This document shows, piece by piece, positions 10,581-19,109 of a DNA stretch of 64,000 nucleotides. The stretch is from assembly GCA_014529385.2 (NCBI GenBank), contig CM043970.1, positions 49,717,898 through 49,781,897 on the forward strand. The letters run 5' to 3'. Position numbers and translations under genes: made by a program. Source of the stretch: Adiantum capillus-veneris (taxonomy: Eukaryota > Streptophyta > Polypodiopsida > Polypodiales > Pteridaceae). How positions within the stretch are numbered: position 1 is the first letter of the stretch; every line of letters begins with the position of its first letter. The notes under the pieces were generated by a model. It had not been told where the DNA came from, ran no database searches, and worked only from the letters and a program-made list of their open reading frames with translations.

Positions 10581-10996
10581 CAACGTCAACAGCAAGTTGA
10601 TGCATGTGCAAAGCAGATGCGCCAGTTTTCGAAGGATCCCTAGTACGAGAAATTTTTGACCCGACACCCGATTGATGTCATGTTCCACAAATGTTCACAG
10701 AAGATGAACTCGATGACGTTGATGAAAGACGAGTCAACCAACTTCCGCGGACCAAGAAGCATTCGAGGAGACACAGCAAAGAAGTAGACTACCCTAGTTA
10801 CTTGGGTCGGCATTCTTCTTTTGCAAATGCACGAAAACAAAAGAAGCATGTACGTTTCGAGGGTGTATCCAATTCGTCCTCATCTTCTTCTGACAATTCC
10901 GACAAGTCTTCCTCTTCGGATTCCAGTAATGAGGACAGAAAGGGCAAGAAACGACGAAAGAACCAGAGGCATGGAAAGAACAAGAAGCAGGCCAAG
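10581..10996 (+). pseudogene. Gag of element B, second part
   Basis: The sequence continues the gag frame broken at 3615 (QRQQQVDACAKQMRQFSK). A TAG follows at about 10641 and the frame then shifts; later the sequence encodes a Ser-rich and Lys/Arg-rich tail (SSSSSDNSDKSSSSDSSNED and KKRRKNQRHGKNKKQAKC, 10870-11000). It ends at 10996 against a divergent family C LTR fragment, so the rest of B is missing or displaced. Confidence 0.7.
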
Positions 10997-11160
10997 TGTA
11001 AGGTGCATCAGAAGTGAATGTTGAACTTTGCTCAAGATAAGTGCTCCGAACTGTGCTCAAGGATTCCTTTTACTTACGGAAGGGAGAGCCTTGCGTTCCT
11101 TTAGTGAGAGAGTGCAATGATCACGAACAAAGTGAATGACACTGTGAATGAAGGTGCTGA
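10997..11160 (-). repeat. Truncated divergent family C LTR
   Basis: TGTAAGGTGCATCAGAAGTGAATG and the following GATCACGAACAAAGTGA match the end of the C LTR with many substitutions. Similarity is lost near 11150, so about 1 kb of the LTR is missing. It is older than the C copies at 3616-10580. Confidence 0.65.
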
Positions 11161-11329
11161 GACGTAAACTGGCCCGACCAGACTAACCGACCTAGACTCC
11201 CGATGTGAGGAACCCATTCGCCGCAATCGTTTCACACTGGCCATGCAATGCCACTTGCACCATTTCAAAGGTTCCGAGGAAAACAAGTAAAAATAAAATA
11301 AATAAAAATATGTAGTACATATTTAGAGA

Positions 11330-11914
11330 AGGCAACAGGAAAAATACACCTCCTGGTGACATTGGCCCCTAGGTCTAGCACTCCTTTCGGTATTTCTTTA
11401 TCATTAATCATTGCAAAGTACAACTCCCGAGGGACCTTTGCTCTCAAACTCTGCGTCCAGATCCTCTGCAAAGTGAGGCCCAAAGGGCTCTTATAAACTT
11501 ACAAGGGATGCCAAAAGCAGAGCCCCAAAAGCAATCAGTTCAAAAGATTTAAACTCAAAAGCTTTACGCCCAAAAGCCAGCCAACGCAAATCACGGAATT
11601 CCGTACGGCTGCCGCGTCAGCACAGTCAGTGCATTTTCCGGGTTTCCGTATGCCCTGCCACATCAACTTGTCAGCACGATTTATAGGTGTCCGTACAACT
11701 GTCCCCGTCAGTAGTCCGAGTGTCTTTTTTATCCTTAGTGTCACGACTAGAAAAATACATTTCTCCTAACCAAAGAAAATAAGGACAAACTTGAAATTCT
11801 CTCTGTTTTTAGGTCAAAATTTGAAGCTTTTGCTGGTAATAATCTATGGGATTCCGTATTGTTATGCCACGTCATCAAGTCTGGGCAGTACTACCATGTC
11901 ATCATTTTGTGACA
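11330..11914 (-). repeat. 3' LTR of element D
   Basis: On the minus strand it starts TGTCACAAAATGATGACATG at 11914, right after GGGGGGTA, and continues through sequences matching LTRs A and B (TACGGAATTCCGTGATTTGC, TAAAGAAATACCGAAAGGAG). The low-coordinate end is not sharply defined. It is diverged from the 5' LTR at 13262-13746, so the pairing of the two is uncertain. Confidence 0.6.
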
Positions 11915-11922
11915 TACCCCCC
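11915..11922 (-). promoter_or_regulatory. Polypurine tract before the D 3' LTR
   Basis: GGGGGGTA on the minus strand directly precedes the LTR start, as in element A (GGGGGGTA at 1839-1846). Confidence 0.6.
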
Positions 11923-12138
11923 ACACGGTCCAATGTAGTTCCGTGCCCAAAGGTATTGGCCTCAAATCTGGCGCCCCTTTCGGTATTTATTTTTATATTA
12001 ATGCTTGAGCAAAGTTACAACTGCCATGGGCCCTCTCTGCTCAATTGCTCGTCAACACTCTCAGGGAAAGAGGGGCCTTGGGTTCTATTTAAAGACCCTT
12101 GGCCTCAAAATCAAAAGCAGTTACATGAAAATCTTGCA
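11923..12138 (-). repeat. Partial LTR (D family), second fragment
   Basis: The minus strand carries the LTR segment ACTTTGCTCAAGCATTAATA, then ACCGAAAGGGGCGCCAG, ending near GGAACTACATTGGACC. It corresponds to the downstream half of LTR D and abuts the polypurine tract of the next LTR, which implies a deletion or recombination between two D-like elements. Confidence 0.6.
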
Positions 12139-12527
12139 AACACTGAGTTCATACTGAACAGAGTGTTCCAATCATTCAGTTATAGTCATCTTATCGTTGT
12201 GTAGCCATCTCATCCCTCGAGAACTCTTGATGCGCTCACCACAGTTTCATTTAATCATTCATCATCAATCATCATCATCATTCAAAATTCATGATTTTTA
12301 TCTCGAATCGTGATCAGGTTCATTCTGAAGTTGTCATTGCTCTCAATTCATCATCATCTCATTCTCAATTTCACATGTTATCTGTTCACAAATAGCAAGA
12401 TCTTCCAAAAAACACTAGTTTCATACATAAATCAAAGTTATCTTCGGAAATTCCTATTTCAAAAATCATTCATTCATAAAGTCATAAAACAAAATACTGT
12501 CAGCTTATCTGTATCTCTTTAAATTTT
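12139..12527. other. A/T-rich unassigned stretch in element D
   Basis: It contains repeated TCATCATCA-type runs (12250-12360). No gene, knuckle or protease motif was seen on either strand. Confidence 0.5.
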
Positions 12528-12809
12528 CTATCCAGTATCTATTCTGGAGTGTATCTCCTCGCCCAGTTCTATTTGTCTGTCAGTCGTTCTCATTCTTGTG
12601 CCTTTTTGGGGTACCATGCATATATGTCCTTGTTTCCCACAGTCAAAGCACTTTCCTGTCTTGAGGCATTCGTCTCTCTCTTTCTCTGTCAGTCGAGGAC
12701 GTGCATCTTTGTTTCCTCTTCTTCTGTCATCACTTGTCGAAGGTTTATCTATTGGATAAGTCAGGTTACCTAAATGCATAGCAAACCCTTGCTTAGCATG
12801 TCCCATCAA
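12528..12809 (-). pseudogene. Gag C-terminal fragment of element D with damaged zinc knuckle
   Basis: The frame contains RPRLTEKERDECLKTGKCFD followed by CGKQGHI, a retroviral zinc knuckle of the CX2CX4H type. The final cysteine appears lost (HICMVPQKG). The fragment lies downstream of the D gag start at 13033 on the same strand, with stops between, so this is one broken gag gene. Confidence 0.75.
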
Positions 12810-12879
12810 CTGTTGTATGCCGCGTATTAGAAACCCTTTGAATACTGTAGCATCTGCCTGGCACAGTCATCGACCTACT

Positions 12880-13033
12880 ATTGACGCTGCATCTCCATTC
12901 GTTCATACTCCGTAGGCCGTGGAGGCCTGTACTCTTGTTCCGATTGTCCATTAGAATTTTCCGTACTTTCACACGATCCAGAGTTGTCGGGTGGGTTCGT
13001 GTCGTTCTTGCGGGATTCGTCGACTAGATCCAT
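12880..13033 (-). pseudogene. Gag N-terminus of element D
   Basis: The minus-strand ATG at 13033 encodes MDLVDESRKNDTNPPDNSGS and YRPPRPTEYERMEMQRQ, homologous to the element B gag leader. After QRQ there are two TAG codons where B has CAG CAA. Sense sequence (VDDCARQMLQYSK) continues beyond them, so the stops are secondary. Confidence 0.75.
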
Positions 13034-13246
13034 GTCTTTATGGCTTGTCTTTAAAGACAGAGCTATAAAGACGGGAGCACGCCCGATGCGCGATGTCGGA
13101 TGAAGTAAGGGTGGGAGTGGCTAATAAGTCCGGGGTCGGGACACGAAGATTCTCTTTAATAGAATTTCTAGTAAACTTTGGAAGCGTCAAAGTGCTTTGT
13201 CTGCTCTTTGGTAGAACCAATATACTTTGAGAAAAGCACATGCATG

Positions 13247-13261
13247 AAGCTCTGACAACAC
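13247..13261 (-). promoter_or_regulatory. Degenerate primer binding site of element D
   Basis: On the minus strand GTGTTGTCAGAGCTT directly follows the LTR end. It resembles (G)TGGTATCAGAGC with two or three changes. Confidence 0.6.
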
Positions 13262-13746
13262 TGTTACTACTTGCACCCCAAGTCCGAAATCGGGCACGAT
13301 ACACAAGAGAATCACTTAAAAATACTTCACGACTTTATCACAATTTAAAGTAGAGTCGACACGGCCCGGCGTAATTTCATGCCCAGAGGTATTGGCCCCA
13401 AACTCTGACGCCCCTTTTGGTATTATTTTTATATTAATACTTGAGCAAAGTTACAACTCCCGTGGGCCCTCTCTGCTCAATTGCTCGTCATCACTCTCAA
13501 GGAAAGAGGGGCGTTGGATTCTATTTAAAGGCCCTTGGCCTCAAAATGAAAAGCAGTTACATGAAAGCTCCAAAAGCAGCCAACGGAAATTGCGAAAATC
13601 CGTCCAGCCTGCCACATGGCATGTCAGCAAAACACGGAGGTCCATATTGCTGCCACGTTAGCGTCTCAATGCAATCTACGGGATTCCGTAATGTTCTGCC
13701 ATGTCATCTGGTTCAGGCAATACTGCCACGTCATCATTTTGTGACA
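13262..13746 (-). repeat. 5' LTR of element D
   Basis: A 485-bp LTR runs on the minus strand from TGTCACAAAATGATGACGTG (13746) to GTAGTAACA (13262). It contains TTAATATAAAAATAATACC and a variant of the shared GGGGCGTCAGAGTTTGGGGC core. It is followed by a degenerate primer site and the D gag start. Confidence 0.75.
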
Positions 13747-13983
13747 ACCTACATCAAGTACCCATCAATATCTCAGCATTTAGGTTCATTGTAACAGCAT
13801 TTGTGCCAATAATAGTAATAAAGCAAGCAAGGGGGCCCTTGAGGATGGTTGTGACCTGGCATGCAGTGTCGTCTTTTCTCTCTGTCTCTTTCCTTCATTG
13901 TCTTCACTTTAGTTTCTCTTTTCAAATGAAGTAAAGTAATCTTGTGTTTGTGTCACAAACTGCTGACGTGTCAAAGCCTAAAG
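13747..13983. other. Short unassigned spacer
   Basis: No gene was seen. TGTCACAAACTGCTGACGTG at about 13951 resembles the first bases of LTR E just downstream and could be a leftover of an earlier related insertion. Confidence 0.45.
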
Positions 13984-14631
13984 TGTAACAAACTGCTAAC
14001 GTGTCGACCAACTGATGAACGGAGCTACCGGCCGAGGGACCTAAACCCTAAGAAGAACAAGTAACAGAAGAAGAAGTCCTACCAACTTATGGGGACCCCG
14101 TCCAATGGGGCCCCAAGTGACATAAAGGATTCAAATAAAGCAGGACCCGCGCACACCGAAAAATTGATGACATGACAGATTTTCGAAAATTGCGCTGACA
14201 TGATGACGTGGCAGGCTGTACGGATTTTTGTGTTTTGCGCTGGCTGGTGAGTGGCAAGCTGAACGGATTTCCGTAAATTGTGCTGGCAACTTTTGGCATT
14301 GCTTTTTGGACTAGAAGCTTTTGAGTTTGAAGGCTGTTCATGTAAACTGCTTTTCAGGCCAAGGGCCTTTAAATATGAGGTTAGGGCTCATTCTCGGGCA
14401 TGCTTCCTGGAGAAGGTGCAGAGTCTGGAGTACCGGCTTGTACTGTGTTGATGCAATATAAAGAAATAGGGGCGCCAAGGTTTGGGGCCAATACTCTCTC
14501 GGGTGGAATTCCGCCACTCTATGTCGCGTGTCGTCTCTCTCTCTCTCTCTCTCAGTTCTGTTTTTATTGAAGTGCTAAAAGTCTATTCAGTCTGTTCTTT
14601 TCTATTGGCGCGTGGTGCCCGTCTTGTGACA
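13984..14631 (+). repeat. 5' LTR of element E
   Basis: A 648-bp LTR starts TGTAACAAACTGCTAACGTG and ends GTCTTGTGACA. It has TGCAATATAAAGAAATAGGG with the GGGGCGCCAAGGTTTGGGGC core and a (TC)n tract at about 14531-14552. Its first about 170 bp recur at 17330-17498. Confidence 0.85.
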
Positions 14632-14632
14632 G

Positions 14633-14644
14633 TGGTATTAGAGC
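14633..14644 (+). promoter_or_regulatory. Primer binding site of element E
   Basis: TGGTATTAGAGC lies one base after the LTR end and differs by one base from the initiator tRNA-Met complement. Confidence 0.85.
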
Positions 14645-14785
14645 ATCAGGCGTGTGCTTTTCTGAAAGCAAACCGGTCCTACAAAAGAACAGATAGAGCT
14701 CCCACCCTTACTTCATCGCGCACAGGGCGCGCTCCCGTCTTCATCGTTGTGTCTAATAGGGCATAAGCCATAAAGATCCCAAGAC

Positions 14786-16157
14786 TTGGAATTCATGGAA
14801 TCAGTAGAATATTTGCAGTTTCTGCTCAACGAGCTTCACGACATTCTTTCACGGCATCCTCTACAGAATCTTCTGATGCTGCAAAGTTTTCAACAATTTT
14901 TGAGCTACATGTTACCCCCTCTGATGCCCCAGGTGGTAACTCCTCCTCCGGCACTAGAAAGTACGAGAGCTTGCAACCGGCAACCTTCTCAACCATCTGT
15001 TCCGATTGGGGGAGTCTTCAGGAATATGGTGCAACCATTTGACCTTGATCCAATGCAACCGCCATTGCCCCCCACCTCCACCACCACCGCCACCAGGCTA
15101 CAATGTTTGGAGCCCATATGGATACCCTTATTATCCATACCCGGGACATGCGCCTAACCAACCCAAAGATTTCAAAGATGGTGGCACGACAGTCAAATTT
15201 TTCACTTTTTCCGGGGTGAAAGATCGCAAGAAAGCATTGCAGTTCCTACAACAGTTCAACAACATCTATGCTTTGGGGAACTATACAGAAGAATCCAAGA
15301 ATTCTCGAGCAGCGGGATTTCTTAAAGATAATGTTATGCAATGGTGGAGTTCAATCGCAACACAATCGCATGCTCCAAGGACCTGTCAAGCTTTCAAGAC
15401 AGTTTTTGCACGTAGTTACATGACTTTGATGTTTGAAGTCTAGATTTTGGCAAAGTGGGGCAACTTGAAAATTCTTGCCACCGAAAACATGGACGACTAT
15501 AACCAAAGGTTTCTCGACGTGTACCTTCCGGTGTCCTTCTTTAAGTTCATTCCCTTGGAGGACCAGTGCAAGCGCTACACCATAGGACTATCATCACCAT
15601 TGCAAGAATATTGTCTCTCCAAGCAAGTCTCTACCATGCAAGAGCTTATGGACCATGCCACGGTTGGCTACAAGCTCGTGAGAGGAAAGTTGGAGTTTAC
15701 CACAGAAGAACCTCCGGCCACTAACCAGAACTCTCGGCAACAACGAACAAATTCTCGGGAATCCCGTGAAAACCAACCTCAACGGCCTCGTCTGACACAA
15801 CGTCAACGAGACGCCTCGTTACAAGAGGGCCGATGCTTCGAATGTTTCCAAACAGGGCATACGTTCAATACATGTCCTGAGCGAGCCTCGACGTCCTCAG
15901 TGCAACCTTCTGCTCCCACGATAAACAGATCCTTGCACCCACCTCCGGCCAAGAAGGCTAGACCTGCTATTGGACTAGTACCCGATATTTATGGTATACA
16001 CCTTGAGAGTTTTAATGAATTATGCAGAGCTTATGGAAAAGTCAACAGCTTGAAAGCCCTTATTTTCTTTGACCCCGGAGCTATGGAGAGCTTCATCCAT
16101 CCAGAATTCTTGAAGCAGATGCACTTTGATTATGATGCAGAGGGTGGAGAAAATTGA
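14786..16157 (+). pseudogene. Gag-protease polyprotein of element E
   Basis: The start region encodes MEFMESVEYLQFLLNELHDI. A frame change falls in a six-C run at about 15068-15073, within a polyproline stretch. The gag domain then reads PKDFKDGGTTVKFFTFSGV and VMQWWSS. One TAG at 15441-15443 interrupts an otherwise open frame, which resumes with ILAKWGNLKILATENMDDYN. A zinc knuckle, CFECFQTGHTFNTC, is at about 15834-15875. The protease site reads FFDPGAMESFIHPEF, with proline in the usual T/S position of D-T/S-G. Confidence 0.82.
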
Positions 16158-16350
16158 AGCTGAGCTAGCCACACGGCAAACTCAAAAAGTGGTACCGCTC
16201 ATTGGTGCACTTCCAGTGACTATACAAGATTATCATGGAAAAGCCGATTTCCACATTATGAAGTTGGGCAATTGTGACGTTCTCTTGGGCATGCCCTGGC
16301 ACGACAAGAATGATGCAACTCTTCAGGTCCGAAACCGAACATCACCGTGA
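16126..16350 (+). pseudogene. Element E protease C-terminal segment
   Basis: In a different frame from gag, MKLGNCDVLLGMPWHDKND matches the closing segment of retroelement aspartic proteases (D-x-x-L-G-M-x-W). The frame ends at 16350 with no downstream RT. The shift relative to 15447-16157 occurs near 16150. Confidence 0.7.
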
Positions 16351-16611
16351 TGCAAAAGGGCAAGTCTGTTGTCCCAAAAGTTCGGTTGACCGAACAAAAC
16401 CTTGAATGACCTCTCTAGTTGTTTTCTAGTTTGATACTTTTGAGCATTGTTTGAGAAAGTATTGGTTGAACTTTGTTAGAAATGGATGCTATCTGTTTTC
16501 TACCTGTCTTGGTGCCGATTTGAAATGTTTGACTCTGGTTTTAATACTGGTTTCATTGATTGGTGATTTTTACTACCGGGTGAGAAGTGAGAAATACTGT
16601 TTTGGTATTGT

Positions 16612-16772
16612 TTGAACCTCGGAACGACGCAGACCGATGCCTGGGGAGCGTTTCATTGTATGCTAGAAAACCTCCAAACGACTTAGGCCGATGCCTGGGG
16701 TGCGGTTGGTTGTATGCTTGAACCTCCGAGCGAGGCAAACTGCGGTCTGGGGAGCGTTTGGTTGTACAGTCC
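16612..16772. repeat. Tandem repeat, about 53 bp x 3
   Basis: Units begin near 16615, 16669 and 16721 with AACCTC(C), share GATGCCTGGGG or close variants, and end with GTTGGTTGTA-like sequence. They are imperfect copies. Confidence 0.75.
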
Positions 16773-17087
16773 TCTGAGCTCATAGTCCAGACCATTTTAG
16801 GTTACTTGCGGAGGAGTGACGAGGTAGTCGTTGAGTAGCTTCATACCGCAGACCGTTTGTCTCGGGGGAGTGCTCAATGGCACTGTTTGTTGTGTCTTGT
16901 TACATGCATATGTGAGCATTTGTGTTGCATTGTGATGTGTCAATTACTGAATATTCCTAATTGGATGAGATTGCCTGGGTATGTAATTTTAATGCATCAA
17001 GACACACGTGGAGATCAGTACGGTCTGGGTGTCTGGGTGTGATGGCTAATTTTACTACGCCGGAATATCAAGAGTTCCAATCTGGAC

Positions 17088-17223
17088 GAAAGGAGAAGCT
17101 CACTCCTTGATCAAAAGAGCAGAAAGGAGAAGCTAACTCCTTGATCAAAACAGCCGAAAGGAGAAGCTAACTCCTTGATCAAAACAAACGAAAGGAGAAG
17201 CTAACTCCTTAATAAAAAGAGCA
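17088..17223. repeat. Tandem repeat, 34 bp x 4, with internal hairpin
   Basis: Units start GAAAGGAGAAGCT at 17088, 17122, 17156 and 17190. Each unit has AAGGAG separated by seven bases from CTCCTT, so it can fold into a six-bp stem. The last unit is slightly diverged. Confidence 0.85.
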
Positions 17224-17317
17224 AACTGATTGTCCCTCGGAATGTCCCTCAGAAATTTTTGAGCTAACTTGAGTTGTTTTGCAGATATGTTGTAATCGAG
17301 GACGATTACTCTCTTTC

Positions 17318-17329
17318 GAGAAGGGGAGA
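17318..17329 (+). promoter_or_regulatory. Polypurine tract of element E
   Basis: GAGAAGGGGAGA sits immediately before the TGTAACAAACTG start of the 3' LTR. Confidence 0.8.
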
Positions 17330-17498
17330 TGTAACAAACTGCTGACGTGTCAACCTACTGAAGAATGGAGCTACCGGCCGAGGGGCCTAAACCCTAAGAA
17401 GAACAAGTAACAGAAGAAGAAGTCCTACCAACTTATGGGGACCCCGTCCGATGGGGCCCCAAGTGACATAAAGGATTCAAATAAAGCAGGACCCGCAC
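17330..17498 (+). repeat. Truncated 3' LTR of element E
   Basis: It matches 13984-14150 nearly base for base (TAACAGAAGAAGAAGTCCTA and others) and stops after AAAGCAGGACCCGC, where the sequences part. Confidence 0.85.
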
Positions 17499-18062
17499 AA
17501 GTGCCAGATCATTCCAAGCTTTCGGAGCATCCTCCAAGTCCGCATACAAACAAGTTTTGATCTCATAAGTGGCCTCCGAGAAACTGCCCATGGCTTTCCG
17601 AGCTTAACACACACAAAGATTCGGACATAAAGCAAGAACACCCTACCCAAAGAGCAAATACCTAGAGAAAAAACGATGCAAGTAGATTCTGATTTTAGAA
17701 ACCTGTAGCTCTGTTCAGAGACCGCAAAAATATGTACATGAATCCACAACTGGCGTACACCAAACTGCACCTACCACTAGTATGTGAAAAATCACTGTAA
17801 ATCTAGTAGACCACATTGTACTTTGATCCTGTAGCAAAGTTGAAGATGACACTAAGGACTGTCTGCTCTGAAAACACGCACACCAAACCAGAACGCAAGC
17901 TAAACAGAGCTCTGCTGATTGACTGCACAGGGGCAACCTGCTGCTGTGAGGTGCTGAAGCAAAACAAGCGTGCAGGGCTGGTTGACAGGACAGGCGCAGA
18001 GTTCAGAGGTACACAGAGACTGAGGGCGTGCAGCTGCTAAGGGCGCACAGGCGCGCAGAAGT
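17499..18062. other. Unassigned sequence with possible minus-strand exon
   Basis: The minus strand near 17500-17600 can encode SEATYEIKTCLYADLEDAPK, preceded by pyrimidine-rich sequence ending in AG. This looks exon-like but I do not recognise the protein. It lies on the same strand as the alcohol oxidase fragment at 18160-18400 and could be a later exon or an unrelated gene. Confidence 0.3.
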
Positions 18063-18065
18063 TCT

Positions 18066-18076
18066 CTCTCTCACAC

Positions 18077-18130
<54 letters not shown>

Positions 18131-18135
18131 TACAC
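18066..18135. repeat. (TC)n then (CA)n microsatellite
   Basis: A run of TC dinucleotides at about 18080-18121 is followed by CACACACA. No coding meaning. Confidence 0.9.
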
Positions 18136-18159
18136 ACATCCCAACCTCTTCTGAAAGAC

Positions 18160-18400
18160 CATCACGAGAGCCACGAAGCGCAAAGAAGGTTGCAATTTGC
18201 TGATGCTTCTCGGCATCTTCGCTTGTGGTTGCTTGGACGCCTTTGAGGTAGGGAAGTGACGGGATGAGAGTGTCGCAGATGGAATAGAGCACCTTCATGC
18301 ATGCTGGGGACAAACCTTCCCCAGCGTCAGCTCCTGCCATTCTCCTCGGGCTCTCCTTGTTTGCCGAAAATTTCATGAAAAGCAAAAAGCATTGGCGCAT
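18160..18400 (-). pseudogene. Probable long-chain-alcohol oxidase N-terminal exon fragment
   Basis: The minus strand encodes LSPACMKVLYSICDTLIPSL, then a variable linker and FFALRGSRDGLSEEV. Plant membrane FAD-dependent long-chain-alcohol oxidases begin with a similar segment (serine-rich start, a helix with S-I-C-x-x-L-I-P-P/S-L, then a G-S-x-x-x-x-x-x-E-V motif). The catalytic GMC oxidoreductase domain is not found nearby, so this is a displaced exon. The match is from memory of the family pattern, not a search. Confidence 0.45.
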
Positions 18401-18437
18401 CCAAGAAGAAGTTTTTTGGCCTGCCCAAAGGCTATAG

Positions 18438-18554
18438 ATCTAGATGCCTTATGACTAAAATAGAAACAAGGTGAGAGAACACACAAGGGCATGCTAGGAT
18501 GCCTTATGACTAAAATAGAAACAAAGGTGAGAACACACAAGGGCATGCTAGGAT
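18438..18554. repeat. Tandem duplication of about 58 bp
   Basis: ATGCCTTATGACTAAAATAG with its downstream AACACACAAGGGCATGCTAG occurs twice in a row with small indels (AAGGTGAGAGAACAC versus AAAGGTGAGAACAC). Confidence 0.85.
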
Positions 18555-19100
18555 GGTATGTTGTGGAGGGCACGGAGGGTATGGAAAGAGAAGATATAAG
18601 GTAGAATGGTTAGACCAAAATGTGTAGTTAGTCCATGTGGTTGTGATGGGGAAGTTGTTGGTTGTGCAGATGTGGTCTAAGGTGGAGCCATAGATTGTTG
18701 TGTTCTCTGTAGTTTGTTGGTGGAAGATAAACGATGATAGTAGTTCATGTAACTTTGCATAGCTTGGGTTCCTTATGTTGACGTCCACATTGAAATCACC
18801 TAAGATTAATGAAGGATAATTTTTTGTTGAGAACGACAAAACATTAGAGAGTGTGTGAAGAAAGGAGGAGAATGGGGTAGATGGCTTTAGATATAATATG
18901 ATTATGGTGGGAGGGTGTATTGTGAGTAGATTGAGAGTTGTTGTTATCAATTCAGTGTCACAAAGGTAGAGATCACTTCATGCGTTTGTATGTTAATTGT
19001 TTCTGTGTAGAATAGATATGTCGGAGGGGCCACAAGAGTTAATATGTTTGTAGCTTGGTATGTTAATGTTTTGGTGTGTTTGCACTTTGGTGTGATAAGA
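18540..19100 (-). pseudogene. EEP endonuclease domain of the Helentron
   Basis: Key blocks are NYPSLILGDFNVDVNIRN (GDFN at 18789-18800), GSTLDHICTTNNFP (LDHI at 18669-18680) and FWSNHSTLYL (18605-18613), where the usual catalytic S-D-H reads S-N-H. Upstream frames show INIPSYKHINSCG and ELITTTLNLLTIH, which fit the start of the same fold. The domain follows the helicase on the same strand within a few hundred bases, as in Helentrons. A stray LINE endonuclease is the alternative, but no reverse transcriptase is adjacent. Confidence 0.72.
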
Positions 19101-19109
19101 GGCCCGCAA

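Larger units (their letters stand above)
16351..17317 (+). other. Element E noncoding interior with two tandem arrays
   Basis: No RT, RNase H or integrase motif was seen. The region contains about three copies of a 52-54 bp repeat (16612-16772, AACCTCC...GCCTGGGG) and about four copies of a 34-bp repeat (17088-17223). The latter carry AAGGAG and CTCCTT as a short inverted repeat in each unit. Confidence 0.65.
13984..17498 (+). mobile_element. LTR retrotransposon E, gag/protease-only, 3' truncated
   Basis: A + strand element has a 5' LTR, primer site, gag, protease piece, about 1 kb of repeat-rich noncoding DNA, polypurine tract and the first 169 bp of the 3' LTR. No reverse transcriptase or integrase motif lies between protease and polypurine tract, and at about 2.7 kb the interior is too short for pol. 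This is a second gag-only family in the window, unrelated to C at the LTR level. The 3' LTR is broken at about 17498, where unrelated sequence begins. Confidence 0.82.

Noticed and set aside
17088-17223. Regular 34-bp direct repeats resembling a CRISPR array
   Set aside because: There are no unique spacers, since units abut each other, and the context is a plant retrotransposon.
18540-19100. EEP domain as a separate LINE insertion
   Set aside because: No LINE reverse transcriptase, poly(A) tail or target duplication is adjacent, and order and strand match a Helentron. I kept it as a stated alternative.
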